From contig JBKKAR010000130.1 in the NCBI GenBank assembly GCA_046714355.1, positions 1 to 14,358 on the forward strand: a stretch of 14,358 nucleotides of DNA, written 5' to 3'. Source of the DNA: JACDAN01 sp046714355. GTDB lineage: Bacteria; Actinomycetota; Thermoleophilia; Gaiellales; Gaiellaceae. The position numbers and the translations under genes were made by a program. The notes beneath the pieces were generated by a model. That model was given only the letters and a program-made list of their open reading frames with translations. It was not told the origin of the DNA and ran no database searches. Shown piece after piece: positions 5,962 through 12,664 of the stretch. Numbering within the stretch: the first letter of the stretch is position 1; every line of letters starts with the position of its first letter.

Positions 5962-7845
5962 TCACACCTTAGCAACGAGTTCCCGCACCAATTGGTCGAG
6001 ACTCAGTGACGATTGCTCGCCGCCTCGCTCGCGGACGGCAAGTGAGTCCTCCGACTCACGGTCGCCGTACACGATCACGTACGGGATCTTCTCGACCTCC
6101 GAGTTGCGGATGCGCTTGCTCACGGTCTCGTCGGACTCGTCGGCCTCGACGCGGAAGTCGGACAGCTTCTTCGCGAGCGCGCGAGCCGCCTCGCGATGGT
6201 TTTCGCCCACCGGGATGATCCGGATCTGGACGGGCGCGAGCCAGAACGGGAAGGCACCGCCGTAGTGCTCGATCAGGATCCCGATGAAGCGCTCGAGCGA
6301 GCCCAGCAGCGCGCGGTGGACGACATAGGGCGTGTGCTCGACGTTGTCGGGGCCCATGTAGGTGAGCCCGAAGCGGGCCGGCATCTGCGAGTCGAGCTGA
6401 ATCGTCCCCATCTGCCATGACCGTCCGAGGACGTCGTTCATGTGCAGATCGATCTTCGGCCCGTAAAACGCGCCGTCTCCTTCGTTGAGCTCGTACTCCA
6501 GTCCGCGGCGCTCGAGCGCCGCGCGCAGCGCGTTCTCGGTGAAGTCCCACTCCTCGTCCGTCCCGAGCTTGTTCTCGGGGCGGGTGGAGAGCTCGAACCG
6601 CGCTTCCATCCCGAAGAGGTCGTAGACGTACTTCGCGTAGTCGAGGCAGCCGAAGATCTCTTCCTCGATCTGCTCGGGCGAGCAGAAGATGTGGGCGTCG
6701 TCTTGCGTCACGTGCTGGACGCGGAGAAGACCGTGGAGTGTCCCGGCGCGCTCGTTCCGGTGGAGCGTCGAAGACTCCGCGTATCGGAAGGGGAGCTCGC
6801 GGTAGCTACGAAGCGCGCTCCCGAACAGCAGCATGTGGCCGGGACAGTTCATCGGCTTCAGGCCGAGCGTCCTGTCCTCGCCGTACGGGACGAGGAACAT
6901 GTCCTCCCGGAACTTCTCCCAGTGCCCCGAGGTCTGCCAGGTCTCGACGTCGTACAGGAGCGGCGTCTTCACCTCGAGGTATCCGCGGCTCGCGTTCTCG
7001 CGCCGCCGCAGGTCTTCGAGCATGTTCCAGATCACCATCCCCTTCGGGTGCCAGAAGGGCATTCCGGGCGCGTGGTCGGAGAGGTGAACGAGATCGAGTT
7101 GGACGCCGAGACGACGGTGATCGCGCTTCCGTGCCTCCTCGAGGCGCTCGAGGTGCGCCTTCAGGTCGTCTTCGGAGTAGAACGCCGTCCCGTAGATCCG
7201 GGTCAGCTGGGTGTTCTTCTCGTCGCCGCGCCAGTAGGCGCCGGCGAGCCCGGTGAGCTTGATCGCCTTGATCGGCTTGGAGTCCTGCAGGTGTGGGCCG
7301 CGGCAGAGGTCGGTGAACTCACCCTGCGTGTAGAGCGAGATCTCGCCCTCGGCAGTGTCGACGAGCTCGACCTTGTACTTCTCGCCCTCCGCCTCGAACC
7401 GCTTCCTCGCCTCATCCGCGGAAATCTCCTCTCGCTCCCACGCTCGGCCTTCCTTCAGCTCTCGCCGGACCTCTTCTTCGATCTTCTCGAGCGCCTCCTC
7501 ACCGATCGGCTCGGGAAACTCGAAGTCGTAGTAGAACCCGTTCGCGATCGGCGGCCCGATGGCGATCTTCACGTCCGGGTAGAGGCGGCGGACAGCTTCG
7601 GCGAGCAGGTGAGCGGCCGAGTGGCGGAGGACGGCAAGCGCGTCCGGGTCATCGCGGTCCCGCGTGGTCAGGATCTGGATCGGCTGGCCGTCTTCGAGCG
7701 GAAGCCTGAGGTCCTGCACCCGGCCGTTCGAGCGCACGAGCACGGCCTGCTGCGCGAGTTTCGGGCCGATCGCGGCAGCAGCGTCGAGTCCCGTCGCGCC
7801 TTCGGGAAGCTCCAGCTCGGACGAATCAGGCAGGATTACGCGCAT
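5962..7845 (-). CDS. thrS: Threonyl-tRNA synthetase
   Basis: A full-length, 627-residue class II synthetase. Order: TGS domain (MRVILPDSSELELPEG, residues 1-60); editing domain with HSAAH (His75, His79) and TDLCRGPHL, which removes mis-charged Ser; a catalytic core with WHPKGM, the motif 2 region RNERAGTLHG, and Zn ligands at Cys334 (MNCPGH), His385 (DDAHIF) and a His near 511 (VVHRALLGS); then a C-terminal anticodon-binding domain starting at WLAPVQIRIIPVG. All expected ligands are present. ATG at 7845 has no Shine-Dalgarno. A TACCGT at 7858-7853 sits seven bases before it, the geometry of a leaderless actinobacterial transcript. It is followed after 163 bases by infC, as in many bacteria. 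Confidence 0.98.
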   Translation of the reverse strand: MRVILPDSSELELPEGATGLDAAAAIGPKLAQQAVLVRSNGRVQDLRLPLEDGQPIQILTTRDRDDPDALAVLRHSAAHLLAEAVRRLYPDVKIAIGPPIANGFYYDFEFPEPIGEEALEKIEEEVRRELKEGRAWEREEISADEARKRFEAEGEKYKVELVDTAEGEISLYTQGEFTDLCRGPHLQDSKPIKAIKLTGLAGAYWRGDEKNTQLTRIYGTAFYSEDDLKAHLERLEEARKRDHRRLGVQLDLVHLSDHAPGMPFWHPKGMVIWNMLEDLRRRENASRGYLEVKTPLLYDVETWQTSGHWEKFREDMFLVPYGEDRTLGLKPMNCPGHMLLFGSALRSYRELPFRYAESSTLHRNERAGTLHGLLRVQHVTQDDAHIFCSPEQIEEEIFGCLDYAKYVYDLFGMEARFELSTRPENKLGTDEEWDFTENALRAALERRGLEYELNEGDGAFYGPKIDLHMNDVLGRSWQMGTIQLDSQMPARFGLTYMGPDNVEHTPYVVHRALLGSLERFIGILIEHYGGAFPFWLAPVQIRIIPVGENHREAARALAKKLSDFRVEADESDETVSKRIRNSEVEKIPYVIVYGDRESEDSLAVRERGGEQSSLSLDQLVRELVAKV

Positions 7846-7966
7846 GGACGAGACGGTACCGCAGCACCCCAGAGAGGACGATCGAAACGAGGAGGTCGAG
7901 GGCTCACCGGTCCCCGATCCCGAAGAGGAGACCGGCGATGCCGAGGACGACCCTGGCGCCGATTAG
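7844..7966 (+). CDS. Small acidic hypothetical protein (40 aa)
   Basis: Unrecognised. ATG at 7844 overlaps the thrS ATG on the opposite strand (CATG). AGGA at 7832-7835 gives a plausible Shine-Dalgarno with eight-base spacing. The product is extremely acidic and probably disordered: MDETVPQHPREDDRNEE at the start, PDPEEETGDAEDDPGAD at the end, with no membrane segment. About three quarters of third codon positions are G or C. Against it: it is short, it needs a promoter inside thrS antisense, and GA-rich leader DNA reads as Asp/Glu by chance. A hairpin (7983-8015) follows 17 bases after the stop. Confidence 0.3.
   Translation: MDETVPQHPREDDRNEEVEGSPVPDPEEETGDAEDDPGAD
7853..7858 (-). promoter_or_regulatory. 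Candidate -10 box for a leaderless thrS transcript
   Basis: TACCGT fits the actinobacterial TANNNT -10 pattern. Seven bases (CTCGTCC) separate it from the thrS ATG, so transcription would begin at or next to the A of the start codon. There is no GGAGG-like sequence before thrS, which agrees with leaderless initiation. No convincing -35 was seen. Confidence 0.35.
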
Positions 7967-7982
7967 CGGACGCCTACAAGAA

Positions 7983-8015
7983 CGGCGAACCCCCCGGAGC
8001 ACGGGAGGTTCGCCG
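7983..8015 (-). terminator. Intrinsic terminator of the 26-residue peptide gene
   Basis: The 13-bp stem 7983-7995 with 8003-8015 has a seven-base loop. One pair is G-U on the minus-strand RNA but a C-A mismatch on the plus-strand RNA, so the structure favours minus-strand transcripts. UUCUUGU follows on that strand. It starts 28 bases after the peptide gene stop and lies between that gene and thrS. It may also limit plus-strand transcripts from the small acidic ORF. Confidence 0.65.
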
Positions 8016-8043
8016 AACATTGCACGTCAGATTTGAAAGAGTG

Positions 8044-8124
8044 TTACGGCCAGATGGGGCCTTTGGCCGCAAATGCGGCCAGGAAAGCCAACACTGCCGC
8101 AACCGCAGCGAGACGAGAATTCAC
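8044..8124 (-). CDS. 26-residue hydrophobic signal-like peptide, candidate pheromone precursor
   Basis: A short gene with complete expression signals: TATACT (8189-8184) as -10; GGGAGGT (8134-8128) four bases before the GTG at 8124; a TAA stop; and a strong terminator 28 bases later. The product begins MNSRLAAVAAVLAFL, with one Arg followed by about 16 hydrophobic, Ala-rich residues typical of a signal peptide or single membrane helix. It ends AAKGPIWP. There are no Thr codons, so it is not a threonine leader peptide for thrS. It is divergent from an XRE/TPR regulator. The small hydrophobic pre-peptide beside an HTH-TPR receptor is the layout of SHP/Rgg and PapR/PlcR pairs. Other options are a small membrane protein or a type I toxin. 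Translation and export are inferred. Confidence 0.6.
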   Translation of the reverse strand: MNSRLAAVAAVLAFLAAFAAKGPIWP

Positions 8125-8161
8125 CGGGACCTCCCTTCGCAATACGTGATTTCGGGGGACG

Positions 8162-8175
8162 TCCCGGGCCCGGGA
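8162..8175. promoter_or_regulatory. 14-bp perfect palindrome, candidate operator
   Basis: TCCCGGGCCCGGGA is a perfect inverted repeat. It overlaps a second 10-bp palindrome, GGGACGTCCC (8156-8165). It sits between the divergent peptide gene and regulator gene, just downstream of the expected minus-strand start site (about 8177) and 13 bases before the regulator Shine-Dalgarno. A dimeric HTH regulator could bind here. GC-rich DNA makes such repeats easier by chance. Confidence 0.4.
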
Positions 8176-8182
8176 TACGCCC

Positions 8183-8189
8183 TAGTATA
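8183..8189. promoter_or_regulatory. Shared -10-like element of divergent promoters
   Basis: Read on the minus strand, 8189-8184 is TATACT, close to the TATAAT consensus, and would drive the peptide gene. Read on the plus strand, 8183-8188 is TAGTAT, a TANNNT box. If that one is used, the start site would fall near 8195 and lose the AGGAGG (8189-8194) of the regulator, so the plus-strand promoter may lie further left. No clear -35 was seen on either side. Confidence 0.35.
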
Positions 8190-8203
8190 GGAGGCTGATC
8201 GCC

Positions 8204-9514
8204 TTGCCACGACGGAAGTCAACGCATGTAGACGACCCCGCTGCAGTCGGCCGACGACTGCGGGAGGCGCGCGAGCGCACGGGAATCAGTCAGCGTCAGC
8301 TGTCGTTTGACGGCTGCTCGCCCGCCTACATCTCCCGGATCGAAGCGGGCGAGCGCATCCCCTCGCTCCAGCTCCTCCGCGAGATGGGCCGGAGACTCGG
8401 CGTGAGCGAGGACTATCTGGCGACGGGGCTCGAGCGCGAGGCCGGCGGCGAGGACCGAATGCTGCTCGACGCCGAGGTGTCCCTACGGCTCGGCGAAGTC
8501 GACGAAGCGAAGGGCCTTTACCTCACTGTTCAGAAGAGCGCCGAGACGTCGGCAATTCAGGCACGCGCGCTCGCAGGACTCGGTCAGATTGCGTTCGACC
8601 GCGGCGAGCCGCGGCAGGCGATCGAGCTGCTTGAGGAGGCGCTGCGCGTCGGACACCTCGAAGCGGCCTCCCAGCCGACGCTCGCGGACACGCTGGGACG
8701 CGCCTACGCCGCGGTCGGCGACCATGCGCCGTCGATCCGACTGTTCAGGCTGGCGCTGCGCCACGCAGAGGAGCGAAACGACCCGGTCGAAGCCGTCCGC
8801 TTCGGCGTGCTCCTAGCGAACGCCTACATCGACGCCGGCGAGCTCGGCGAGGCAGAAACGCTTCTCGCGCGGACGGTCGAGCAGGCCCCGCATTCCGCGG
8901 ATCCGATCTTCCGCGCGAAGGTCTACTGGTCCCAGTCCCGGCTCTACACGCTCCGCGAGGATGCGACGACGGCCGCGCGCTACGCAAGAAAGGCGTTGGA
9001 GCTGCTCGAGCTGACAGAGCACACCCTGTACGCGGCGCGCGCCCACCATCTCCTCGCAAGCGTCGAGCTCGATCGAGGTAATGCCGCCGAGGCAATTGAC
9101 CTCCTTGACCGCGGACTCCCGCTCGTAGCGGCCAGCGGGAACAAGCTCGAGGCCGCGCTGTTCCAGCTCGAAAAGGCCCGCGCGCTGGTGAAGCTGAACC
9201 GGCGGGACGAGGCCGAGGCTCTGGCCGCCGAGAGCACCAAGGTGCTCACGGACGTCTCGTCCAGCGACGCGGGCCGGGGGCTGTCCGTGATCGGAGACAT
9301 CTACGAGTCGCTCGGCGACCGGGCCAGGGCGCAGTCTTTCTACGAGCAGGCCGCTTCCCGGCTGGAGACGGATAACGACCGCTACCTCGTCGAGGTCTAC
9401 GGAAAGCTTGCCGCCCTTCACGAGGCCGAAGGTCGTTCCGAAGAGGCGCTCACTGTGCTGAAAAAGGCCATGGCCGTGCAGTCGCCTGCCTCGGCCACCT
9501 CCGTCTCGGTCTAG
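8204..9514 (+). CDS. XRE-family HTH regulator with C-terminal TPR domain
   Basis: A 436-residue cytoplasmic regulator. Residues 14-70 form a Cro/CI-type helix-turn-helix: VGRRLREARERTGISQRQLS, then SPAYISRIEAGERIPSLQ and LGVSEDYLATG. From about residue 85 to 425 there are helix-pair repeats with TPR-like spacing, such as ALAGLGQIAFDRGEPRQAI, TLGRAYAAVGDHAPSI, LLANAYIDAGELGEAE, VIGDIYESLGDRARAQSFY and KLAALHEAEGRSEEAL. This HTH-plus-TPR architecture is that of peptide-binding RRNPP regulators, though TPR regulators that bind proteins also exist. The start is TTG at 8204 with AGGAGG (8189-8194) nine bases upstream. It is divergent from the 26-residue peptide gene. The last codon and stop lie in a terminator-like hairpin. 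The ligand is unknown. Confidence 0.92.
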   Translation: MPRRKSTHVDDPAAVGRRLREARERTGISQRQLSFDGCSPAYISRIEAGERIPSLQLLREMGRRLGVSEDYLATGLEREAGGEDRMLLDAEVSLRLGEVDEAKGLYLTVQKSAETSAIQARALAGLGQIAFDRGEPRQAIELLEEALRVGHLEAASQPTLADTLGRAYAAVGDHAPSIRLFRLALRHAEERNDPVEAVRFGVLLANAYIDAGELGEAETLLARTVEQAPHSADPIFRAKVYWSQSRLYTLREDATTAARYARKALELLELTEHTLYAARAHHLLASVELDRGNAAEAIDLLDRGLPLVAASGNKLEAALFQLEKARALVKLNRRDEAEALAAESTKVLTDVSSSDAGRGLSVIGDIYESLGDRARAQSFYEQAASRLETDNDRYLVEVYGKLAALHEAEGRSEEALTVLKKAMAVQSPASATSVSV

Positions 9515-9544
9515 CGGCCCGCGTAAGGGTTCGGGCCCCGCTAG
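9511..9544 (+). terminator. Terminator-like hairpin at the end of the HTH-TPR gene
   Basis: CTAGCGG (9511-9517) pairs with CCGCTAG (9538-9544), and CCCG (9518-9521) pairs with CGGG (9532-9535), leaving two bulged bases and a 10-base loop. The stop codon TAG (9512-9514) is in the stem. There is no U-run, as is common for actinobacterial terminators. Confidence 0.45.
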
Positions 9545-9585
9545 GGCTACTTGGGGTGGACCTCGAAAACAGGTCACGACTCGGC

Positions 9586-10206
9586 ATGGTTCGCTCAGGG
9601 ACGACTCGACACCGGTTCACATGGGGGTTTCCGGCCCTGGCGGCGGTCGTCATTGCGACCGCCGCGGCGGCTGGCGCTTCTCCGGCGGCGAGCGGTCCGG
9701 CGGTGGCGATCCGCGCGTTCAGGCCGGTGGCGGACTCCTACGTCACCGCCTCGCACCCGCGCGGCAACTACGGTACAGCGCGAATCCTCCGCGTCGACGG
9801 AGCACCCGAGGCGACTGCGTATCTGCGCTTCAAGCCGGGGAAGCTCAAGGGAAACGTCACGAGCGTGACGCTTCTGCTGCACCCGAGCACGGCGGCGCGT
9901 GCCCGCTTCGCGGTTCGACACGTCAACGCGGACGAGTGGCGCGAGCGTCGCCTCACGTACACGAACGCTCCGCGACCTTCCCCGCGCTACACCTCGTCGA
10001 AGCCGGCTCCGCGCGGCGCCTGGAGCGCGATCGATGTGACTTCGTTCATCGACGGCGAAGGCGAGGTCAGCCTCGCAATCACGACCCGCGCCGCGAAAGA
10101 GCTCTCCTTCGGCAGCCGGGAGTCGAGGTACGGCCCCCGCCTGGTCGTCCGGACGAACGAGGACGACATCGACGATCAAGTGCTCGAGGCTCTCCTTCGG
10201 CGGTAG
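9586..10206 (+). CDS. Secreted DNRLRE/CBM96-like domain protein
   Basis: About 206 residues. The N-terminus has a basic segment (MVRSGTTRHRFTW) and a hydrophobic core (ALAAVVIATAAAAGASPAA), a Sec-type signal peptide with likely cleavage after an AxA-type site. The mature part matches the DNRLRE domain pattern (beta-jelly-roll, CBM96-related): ADSYVTASHPRGNYG, LRVDG, AYLRFKPGKLKGNVTSVTL, ERRLTYTNAP, WSAIDVTSFI, SFGSRESRYGPRLVV. Such domains occur in cell-surface or secreted polysaccharide-binding proteins. Here the domain stands alone, without an enzyme. Start: ATG at 9586 is chosen because it gives a compact signal peptide; GTG at 9556 would add ten residues. The gene follows the HTH regulator by about 70 bases but is separated by a hairpin. 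Confidence 0.82.
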   Translation: MVRSGTTRHRFTWGFPALAAVVIATAAAAGASPAASGPAVAIRAFRPVADSYVTASHPRGNYGTARILRVDGAPEATAYLRFKPGKLKGNVTSVTLLLHPSTAARARFAVRHVNADEWRERRLTYTNAPRPSPRYTSSKPAPRGAWSAIDVTSFIDGEGEVSLAITTRAAKELSFGSRESRYGPRLVVRTNEDDIDDQVLEALLRR

Positions 10207-10223
10207 TGCCCTAGGATCGCGGA

Positions 10224-11369
10224 GTGCGACCCCGGCCGGCTCGACTCGACCGGCTCCCTCCGCAGTACTTCACCGCGCTCCTGGCGCGCGTCGCCGAGGC
10301 GGCGAAGGGCGTCGGCGAGCCGCTCATCGATCTCGGTCGCGGTAACCCCGAGGTCGGCCCGCCTCAGCACGTAATCGACCGGCTGACCGACGCTGCCGGG
10401 GAGGACCGAGCGCACGGCTATCCGCCTTTCCGCGGGCTCCCTGAGCTCCGAGAGGCGCTCGCAGAGAGATACCACACGGTCTACGGCGTCGAGCTCGATC
10501 CCGACACAGAGGTGGCGGTTGTGCCGGGGACGAAGACCGCTCTCGTCGAGCTGGCGGTTGTGCTCGCCGAGCGCGACAGCAGCGTCCTGCTCCCCGATCC
10601 CGGCTACCCCGACTACCCGTCGGGCGTCGCGCTCGCCACGGCGAGGCTCGTGCCGCTCCCCCTCGACCCCGGATCAGGCTGGGCGCCCGCATTCGACGAG
10701 ATCCGCCGCGACGACATCGCCGCGGTTTATCTCAACTACCCGTCCAACCCGTGCGCCGTGGTTGCGCCTCCGGCCGTGTTCTCGGCCGCGATCGCTTTCG
10801 CCGAGGAGATCGGAGCTGCGGTCGTCCACGATTTCGCCTACGGCGACCTCGTCTTCGACGGCCGAAGGCCTGAGAGCTTCCTCGCCACCCCGGGCGCCAA
10901 GGACGTCGGCGTGGAGATGTTCTCGATGTCGAAGACCTACGGGATGGCCGGCTGGCGGCTCGGCTTCGTGGTCGGGAACCCGGAGATCGTCGAGCGGGTG
11001 AACCTCATGCAGGACCACGTCCGTGCGGGAATCTTCCGCGCGGTTCAGGAGGCTGGGATCGCGGCGCTCGTAGGCCCGCAGGACTCGGTCGAGGAGCGGC
11101 GCCGCCGGTACGAGACTCGGCGCGACCATGTAGTGACAGCGCTCAGGACGACCCGGGTGCGCCCGCCGGTGTCCGAGGGAAGCTTCTACGTCTGGCTCGA
11201 GCTCCCGGAAGACGTGACGGCCGAGCGGCTGCTGATGGAGTTCCGCGTAGCACTCGCACCCGGCGAGGGCTTCGGGGCGACCGGCGCAGGCTGGGCACGC
11301 CTTTCCCTGGCCGTGCCGGACGAGCAGCTCGAGCGCGGGCTCGAACGGCTCGTGCGGGCGCTTACCTAG
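10224..11369 (+). CDS. Fold-type I PLP-dependent aminotransferase
   Basis: A 381-residue class I/II aminotransferase. N-terminal LIDLGRGNPEVGPPQHV and GYPPFRGLPELREALAERY, the PGTKTALVELA phosphate-binding region, LLPDPGYPDYPSG, NYPSNPCA, VVHDFAYGDLVFDG (Asp to the PLP pyridine N) and SMSKTYGMAGWRLGFVVGN with the Schiff-base lysine at Lys237. Near the C-terminus GSFYVWLELP and ARLSLAVP supply the carboxylate-binding Arg. It most resembles the LL-diaminopimelate/aspartate/N-succinyl-DAP aminotransferase group; the substrate cannot be fixed. GTG at 10224 has AGGA at 10213-10216 and lies 17 bases after the preceding gene, so the two are probably co-transcribed. Its stop interlocks with the convergent gene on CTAG. 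Confidence 0.94.
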   Translation: MRPRPARLDRLPPQYFTALLARVAEAAKGVGEPLIDLGRGNPEVGPPQHVIDRLTDAAGEDRAHGYPPFRGLPELREALAERYHTVYGVELDPDTEVAVVPGTKTALVELAVVLAERDSSVLLPDPGYPDYPSGVALATARLVPLPLDPGSGWAPAFDEIRRDDIAAVYLNYPSNPCAVVAPPAVFSAAIAFAEEIGAAVVHDFAYGDLVFDGRRPESFLATPGAKDVGVEMFSMSKTYGMAGWRLGFVVGNPEIVERVNLMQDHVRAGIFRAVQEAGIAALVGPQDSVEERRRRYETRRDHVVTALRTTRVRPPVSEGSFYVWLELPEDVTAERLLMEFRVALAPGEGFGATGAGWARLSLAVPDEQLERGLERLVRALT

Positions 11370-12319
11370 TCGAGGCCGCGAGCCAATCCGGCGATCGTGT
11401 CCTTCATCACCTGCTCGGAGCTGTTCTCGAACCGGAAGTGGTACGCACCGAAGCCCGCGACGCCGAGGCGCTGTCGCTCCTCCACGTATTTCGCCCGCCA
11501 GCGGTTGACCTCCGAGCGGGGCAGGCGCCCGACGTTGCCGCCGAGCCCGGACGCCAGATGCCAGCCGGGCGTCATCCCAACGACATAGCGGGTCGCGAGC
11601 CGGCGGCGGATCTCACCGCGCGAGCGACGGAGCGTCAGCTGGATCGCGGCAAGCTCTCCGGCGCGAACCTCCGGATTGCCGGTAAAGGGCGGGTACTCCT
11701 CGCCCACGAGCCCAAAGGACGCGCTGTCGAGCGCGCGCCAGAACGCGCGGAGCTCGGCGTCCACGGGCAACGTCGCGACTCGCAGTCCACGCAGCGACGC
11801 CCACACGAACCCGATCCGCGGGCCGTCGCCGAACTCGAGCCGGCCGAAGTTGAGGCCGTGGAGGACGCCGCGGGTGAACTCGCGCCACTGCCTCCCTTCC
11901 GCGCCGCTCAGCTCCGAGACGAGCTCGTCGAGCTGCCACGCATCCACGCGGACCTGCTCCGTCTCCGCGAGCCGGATCTCGTCGCGGAACCGGCGGCCGA
12001 GCTCCCTCCCCCACGCCAGTCGTTCCCTCGCCGGCAGCCGCATCAGCGCCGTCAGCGCGGGGAGCCGCCCTTCGTAGCGCGGCTCGTCCGCCCCCTCGAC
12101 CCGGCGCCGGTTCCAGAAGGACGTCGGCTTGATCGGGAACATCGGCGCGTAGCGCCCGCGCTCCAGCTCCTGGACCTGGCGGCTGACCGGCCCGTTGACG
12201 CCGTAGCTCCCCACGTAGATCGAGGTGTCCGGCGGCGTGCGCGTCGCGCGAATCGCCCGAATGAGCTTCGGGACGTCGTCTGGCTCGAAGTACGAGAGGA
12301 GGAGTAGGCGGCGCGGCAC
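11366..12319 (-). CDS. Conserved-looking hypothetical protein (317 aa)
   Basis: Not recognised. Alternating hydrophobic strands and helices (LLLLSYFEPDDVPKLIRAI, TSIYVGSYG, EQVRVDAWQLDEL, RIGFVWASLRG, YVVGMTPGWHL, GVAGFGAYHFRFENSSEQ) suggest an alpha/beta barrel, and the last strand-helix resembles the end of a TIM-barrel hydrolase; this is only a visual impression. No signal peptide or membrane segment. The GTG start at 12319 has no Shine-Dalgarno and lies in the 3' arm of a hairpin just after infA (12314-12332). The next in-frame start would remove the first strand. It follows infA by 16 bases on the same strand and is probably read through from it. The high Arg content is normal for this genome. 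Confidence 0.75.
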   Translation of the reverse strand: MPRRLLLLSYFEPDDVPKLIRAIRATRTPPDTSIYVGSYGVNGPVSRQVQELERGRYAPMFPIKPTSFWNRRRVEGADEPRYEGRLPALTALMRLPARERLAWGRELGRRFRDEIRLAETEQVRVDAWQLDELVSELSGAEGRQWREFTRGVLHGLNFGRLEFGDGPRIGFVWASLRGLRVATLPVDAELRAFWRALDSASFGLVGEEYPPFTGNPEVRAGELAAIQLTLRRSRGEIRRRLATRYVVGMTPGWHLASGLGGNVGRLPRSEVNRWRAKYVEERQRLGVAGFGAYHFRFENSSEQVMKDTIAGLARGLD

Positions 12320-12332
12320 CCGGGGGGTGCCG
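12314..12332 (-). repeat. Hairpin between infA and the 317-residue gene
   Basis: CGGCACCC (12332-12325, minus sense) pairs with GGGTGCCG (12321-12314) around CCC. The 8-bp stem begins three bases after the infA stop and contains the GTG start of the next gene in its 3' arm. No U-run follows. It could end infA transcripts or hide the downstream start codon. Confidence 0.45.
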
Positions 12333-12335
12333 AGG

Positions 12336-12554
12336 CTACCTGTAGCGATAGACGATCCGGCCGCGGGCGAGATCGTACGGCGAGAGCTCCACCTTCACGC
12401 GGTCGCCGAGAAAGAGGCGGATCCGGTAGCGCTTCATCTTGCCCGCCGAGTACCCGAGGGTCTCATGGCCGTTGTCGAGGCGAATCCTGAACATGGAGTT
12501 GCGCAGGGCCTCGATGACCTCGCCCTCCATCTCGACTTTCTCTTCTTTCCCCAT
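12336..12554 (-). CDS. infA: Translation initiation factor IF-1
   Basis: A 72-residue OB-fold protein that occupies the 30S A site during initiation. Family blocks: MGKEEKVEMEGEVIEALRNSM, FRIRLDNGHE, SAGKMK, RIRLFLGDRVKVELSPYDL and the C-terminal RGRIVYRYR. The segment after NGHE is TLGYSAGKMKRYRIRL, where most IF-1 have a VLAHISGKMR-like sequence, a noticeable local divergence with length conserved. The ATG at 12554 has GAGG seven bases upstream. The gene stands alone next to a cold-shock gene rather than in the rpmJ/rpsM ribosomal operon, so it may be a relocated or second infA. Confidence 0.96.
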   Translation of the reverse strand: MGKEEKVEMEGEVIEALRNSMFRIRLDNGHETLGYSAGKMKRYRIRLFLGDRVKVELSPYDLARGRIVYRYR

Positions 12555-12578
12555 ACCGCATCCTCATTTCGTGTTCAC

Positions 12579-12602
12579 GGGGACAGGATGAATCCTATCC
12601 CC
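12579..12602 (-). promoter_or_regulatory. infA leader: Stable hairpin in the infA 5' leader
   Basis: GGGGAUAGGAUUCAUCCUGUCCCC folds on the minus-strand RNA into a stem of about nine pairs, including one U-G, with an AUUCAU loop. It ends 24 bases before the infA ATG. There is no U-run. It may shape infA translation or mark the processed end between csp and infA transcripts. Confidence 0.4.
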
Positions 12603-12617
12603 GCCACGTCCAAGGGC

Positions 12618-12650
12618 GCCGTGGCCGCCCATTGCTGTAGCGGCCACGGC
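12618..12650 (-). terminator. Terminator-like hairpin after csp
   Basis: GCCGTGGCCGC (12650-12640, minus sense) and GCGGCCACGGC (12628-12618) form a perfect 11-bp stem with an 11-base loop. It starts 14 bases after the csp stop and separates csp from infA. No U-tract follows. Confidence 0.6.
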
Positions 12651-12664
12651 CCTCAGACTCGTTA

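Noticed and set aside
8044..8124. Threonine-codon leader peptide controlling thrS
   Set aside because: The peptide has no Thr codons and is followed by a full terminator about 140 bases before a leaderless-type thrS start.
6442..8190. A 582-codon plus-strand frame
   Set aside because: It is antisense to thrS, with shadow-like Arg/Val/Leu/Glu composition and no family resemblance.
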